This document shows positions 62,213 to 64,000 of a stretch of 64,000 nucleotides of DNA, piece after piece. Source of the DNA: Marisediminicola antarctica (lineage in GTDB: Bacteria; Actinomycetota; Actinomycetes; Actinomycetales; Microbacteriaceae); assembly GCF_009930795.1 (NCBI RefSeq), contig NZ_CP017146.1, positions 1,240,001-1,304,000 on the forward strand, read 5' to 3'. The notes beneath the pieces are model-generated. The model saw nothing but the letters and a program-made list of their open reading frames with translations. It made no database searches and was not told the origin of the DNA. How positions within the stretch are numbered: the stretch's first letter is position 1; each line of letters starts with the position of its first letter. A program made the translations under genes and the position numbers.

Positions 62213-62916
62213 TGGGGTCGTTCGGAGCCGCGGTCCGATTGGGTTGGTCGGCGGCGCTCCGCGGCGAGCAAGCGCGACATGTCCTTGATCGCGGTGAACG
62301 TGCCGCGCACGGTGCCGGTGACCTTCGACCGGCCGACCCGAGGCGAGTAGGGCGTGTCGACCTCGCGGATGCGCCATCCGGTCGCCGACGCCCGCAGCAC
62401 CATCTCGAGCGGGTAGCCGCTGCGCCGGTCGGCCAACTCGAGGGCAAGGAGGGCGGGGCGCCCGGCCGCGCGCATCGGTCCCAGGTCGTGCAGATTGACG
62501 CCGGTCGCGTCGCGCATCATCTGCGCGAGGGCCCAATTCGCGACGCGCGCGTGCGCCGGCCATGCGGATCTCGTCGTCGGGCGGCGCCGCCCGAGTACGA
62601 GCTCGACCGCGCCCGCGGCGACGGGATCGACGACGAGGGGGAGGTCGGCGGGATCCATTGAGGCATCCGCATCACAGAAGGCGACGATCGGCGCGGTCGC
62701 GGAGAGCAGTCCGGCGTGGGCGGCGGAGCCGAAGCCCCGGCGGGGTTCGTGGATGACGGTCGCTCCGAGCTCGCGGGCGACCTCGGCCGATCGGTCCGTC
62801 GAGCCGTTGTCGACGACGATCGCGTGATAGCCGTCTGGCAGCCGCGAGAGGACCCAGGGCAGGGCGCCCTCCTCATTGAGGCAGGGTAAGACGACGTCGA
62901 CGCGGGGTTCTGGCAC
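62209..62916 (-). CDS. Glycosyltransferase family 2
   Basis: 235-residue GT2 enzyme of the dolichyl-phosphate-mannose synthase-like group, without a membrane anchor. PCLNEEGALPWVLSRLPDGY, VVDNGSTDRSAEVARELGA, the metal motif in FCDADASMDPADLP and SGYPLEMVLRASATGWRIRE are typical. ATG 62916. First gene of a three-gene coupled operon, divergent from the molybdoenzyme at 63002. Confidence 0.9.
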   Translation of the reverse strand: MPEPRVDVVLPCLNEEGALPWVLSRLPDGYHAIVVDNGSTDRSAEVARELGATVIHEPRRGFGSAAHAGLLSATAPIVAFCDADASMDPADLPLVVDPVAAGAVELVLGRRRPTTRSAWPAHARVANWALAQMMRDATGVNLHDLGPMRAAGRPALLALELADRRSGYPLEMVLRASATGWRIREVDTPYSPRVGRSKVTGTVRGTFTAIKDMSRLLAAERRRPTQSDRGSERPQ

Positions 62917-63001
62917 CTGAGAACCTTATGAGGTCGAGGCTGAGTGCTGGCACCGGCTTGCGCTCGGGGGGAAACTCAGGCACTCCTCTTAGGGTGATTG
63001 G

Positions 63002-64000
63002 GTGACTTCGCCTTCCACCCCCGACCCGATCCTCGGGGATCGCGCTACGGCCGCATCCGGCACCCCGGGGATGACCGAACGCCGACGCACCCTCTGGGCC
63101 GCACTCGTCGGCGGCGTCACGGCGATCACCACACTCGCGACGGCCGAGGTGGTGTCGCTGTTCCTCGGCGGGATCGGCAATCCGATCCTCGCGGTCGGGT
63201 CGGCCATCGTCGATCTCGTACCGCCCGCGTTCAAGACCCTCGTGATCGATCTGTTCGACACCGCCGACAAGCTCGTCCTGTTCATTTCCCTCGGACTCGT
63301 CGTGCTCGTGTTCGCCGTTGTGGCCGGGATCGTGCAGTCGAGGAGAGGGCGCTGGGGCGAGGCCGTGATCGGACTCGTCGCCGTCATCGCGATCGCCGCG
63401 GCCGTCACGCGGGCCGGCGCGACCCCGCTGCACGCCATCCCCACCCTCGCCGGGGCCGCCCTCGGCATCCTGACGCTCCGGGCTCTCACCGCCCGACTCG
63501 AGCTGTGGCGCGGCGCACCACCGGCCGCGGTGGATCCATCCGGGTCCCGCCCGGCCGACGCGCGGGCGACCTTGCCGTCGTCGGTGCGCCCTGGCGTCGA
63601 GCGCCGCCGCTTCCTCCGTCTCGCAATCACGATCGGAGTCGTGAGCGCAGTGGTCGGCGCCGGTGCACGGATTGCGACAGCGGCGGCAACCGCGGTCGGC
63701 GACCTGCGCGCAGCCATCCGTCTGCCCAGGGCAGCGGCCCCGGCACCCGCGATTCCCGCCGACGCGACCCTCGACGTCGAGGGAATCAGCCCGTTCGTCA
63801 CCTCGAACGACGCGTTCTATCGCATCGACACCGCGCTGCAGGTTCCGTCGGTCGACCCGCGCGAGTGGACGCTGCGCATCACCGGCATGGTCGAAAACGA
63901 CGTCACGATCGACTTCGATGAGCTGCTCGCGCTGCCGATGCAGGAGAGTCTGATCACCCTCGCCTGCGTCTCGAACCAGGTCGGCGGTGGCCTCATCGGC
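63002..64000 (+). CDS. Membrane-anchored molybdopterin-dependent oxidoreductase (3' end outside window)
   Basis: 333 residues visible. An N-terminal part with about four helices (residues ~30-165) precedes a linker, a further helix with a twin-Arg-like ERRRFLRLAI (~200) and the start of a sulfite-oxidase-fold domain: DVEGISPFVTSNDAFYRIDT, WTLRITGMVENDVTIDFDEL. The Mo-ligating Cys322 is in LACVSNQVGG. This is the YedY/sulfite oxidase group; the substrate is unknown. GTG 63002 has AGGG upstream. It is divergent from the GT2 operon and complements the mod genes. Confidence 0.88.
   Translation, partial: MTSPSTPDPILGDRATAASGTPGMTERRRTLWAALVGGVTAITTLATAEVVSLFLGGIGNPILAVGSAIVDLVPPAFKTLVIDLFDTADKLVLFISLGLVVLVFAVVAGIVQSRRGRWGEAVIGLVAVIAIAAAVTRAGATPLHAIPTLAGAALGILTLRALTARLELWRGAPPAAVDPSGSRPADARATLPSSVRPGVERRRFLRLAITIGVVSAVVGAGARIATAAATAVGDLRAAIRLPRAAAPAPAIPADATLDVEGISPFVTSNDAFYRIDTALQVPSVDPREWTLRITGMVENDVTIDFDELLALPMQESLITLACVSNQVGGGLIG

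Overview
The window is high-GC DNA (I estimate roughly two-thirds G+C) from an actinobacterium. The gene content points to the family Microbacteriaceae. Evidence includes GTG/TTG starts, RNase J, PMT-type and GT87 mannosyltransferases, a metG-tatD-rsmA-(GNAT)-(DUF4287)-ispE run, a fruR-fruK-fruA-ptsH operon, and heavy use of the word GGATGC/GCATCC. I cannot fix the genus. A DUF3494 ice-binding-like protein is compatible with a cold or soil/freshwater lifestyle but does not prove it. Coding density is high, and no tRNA, rRNA, CRISPR, phage or insertion sequence was recognised.

Layout. 1-1.3 kb: SulP anion transporter (cut by the window edge), divergent from a MerR regulator with a perfect palindromic operator between them. 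2-5.3 kb: RNase J and release factor 3. 5.6-11.5 kb, minus strand: short-chain dehydrogenase, thiolase and the HrpA helicase. 11.5-14.1 kb, minus: small membrane protein, SGNH hydrolase and AzlD/AzlC. 14.2-14.95 kb: a heliorhodopsin homologue that contains no lysine at all. 15.3-16.8 kb: acyl-CoA ligase. 17.2-19.1 kb: a small regulator operon whose ABC ATPase and permease are both broken by internal deletions. 19.7-26 kb: a complete propionate/2-methylcitrate module, with prpE divergent from gntR-prpD-prpB-prpC and paired TGTATACA operators. 26-31.3 kb: aldo/keto reductase, paired SMR exporters, metallo-hydrolase, DUF255 protein, a broken VOC gene and a membrane protein. 31.3-36.2 kb: CoA-binding protein, MetY, protein O-mannosyltransferase and RsmI. 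36.3-40.5 kb: fructose PTS operon. 40.9-43.3 kb: aldo/keto reductase, L,D-transpeptidase and DUF3494 protein. 43.5-49.6 kb: metG-tatD-rsmA-GNAT-DUF4287-ispE. 49.7-59.8 kb: glycosyltransferases and a molybdenum block (moeB, moaD, modC, modB, modA, a modE-like regulator and a membrane-anchored molybdopterin oxidoreductase). 60.2-64 kb: universal stress protein, a methyltransferase/DUF2064/GT2 operon and a second membrane-anchored molybdopterin oxidoreductase cut by the window end.

Functional themes. The prp block converts propionate to propionyl-CoA and then through the methylcitrate cycle. The fru block imports and phosphorylates fructose. The mod, moeB and moaD genes supply molybdate and the cofactor dithiolene sulfur for the two sulfite-oxidase-fold enzymes nearby.

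Most notable observations. (1) The heliorhodopsin-fold protein lacks the Schiff-base lysine but keeps the glutamate counterion. (2) Three non-coding elements of 132-296 bp share identical 17-bp terminal inverted repeats (CTTTCATCATTCAGGAG) and sit at gene 3' ends. (3) A second, smaller hairpin repeat family has two copies. (4) Three genes in two loci are crippled by internal deletions. (5) Short tandem repeats recur, several of them in frame, extending protein termini or linkers.
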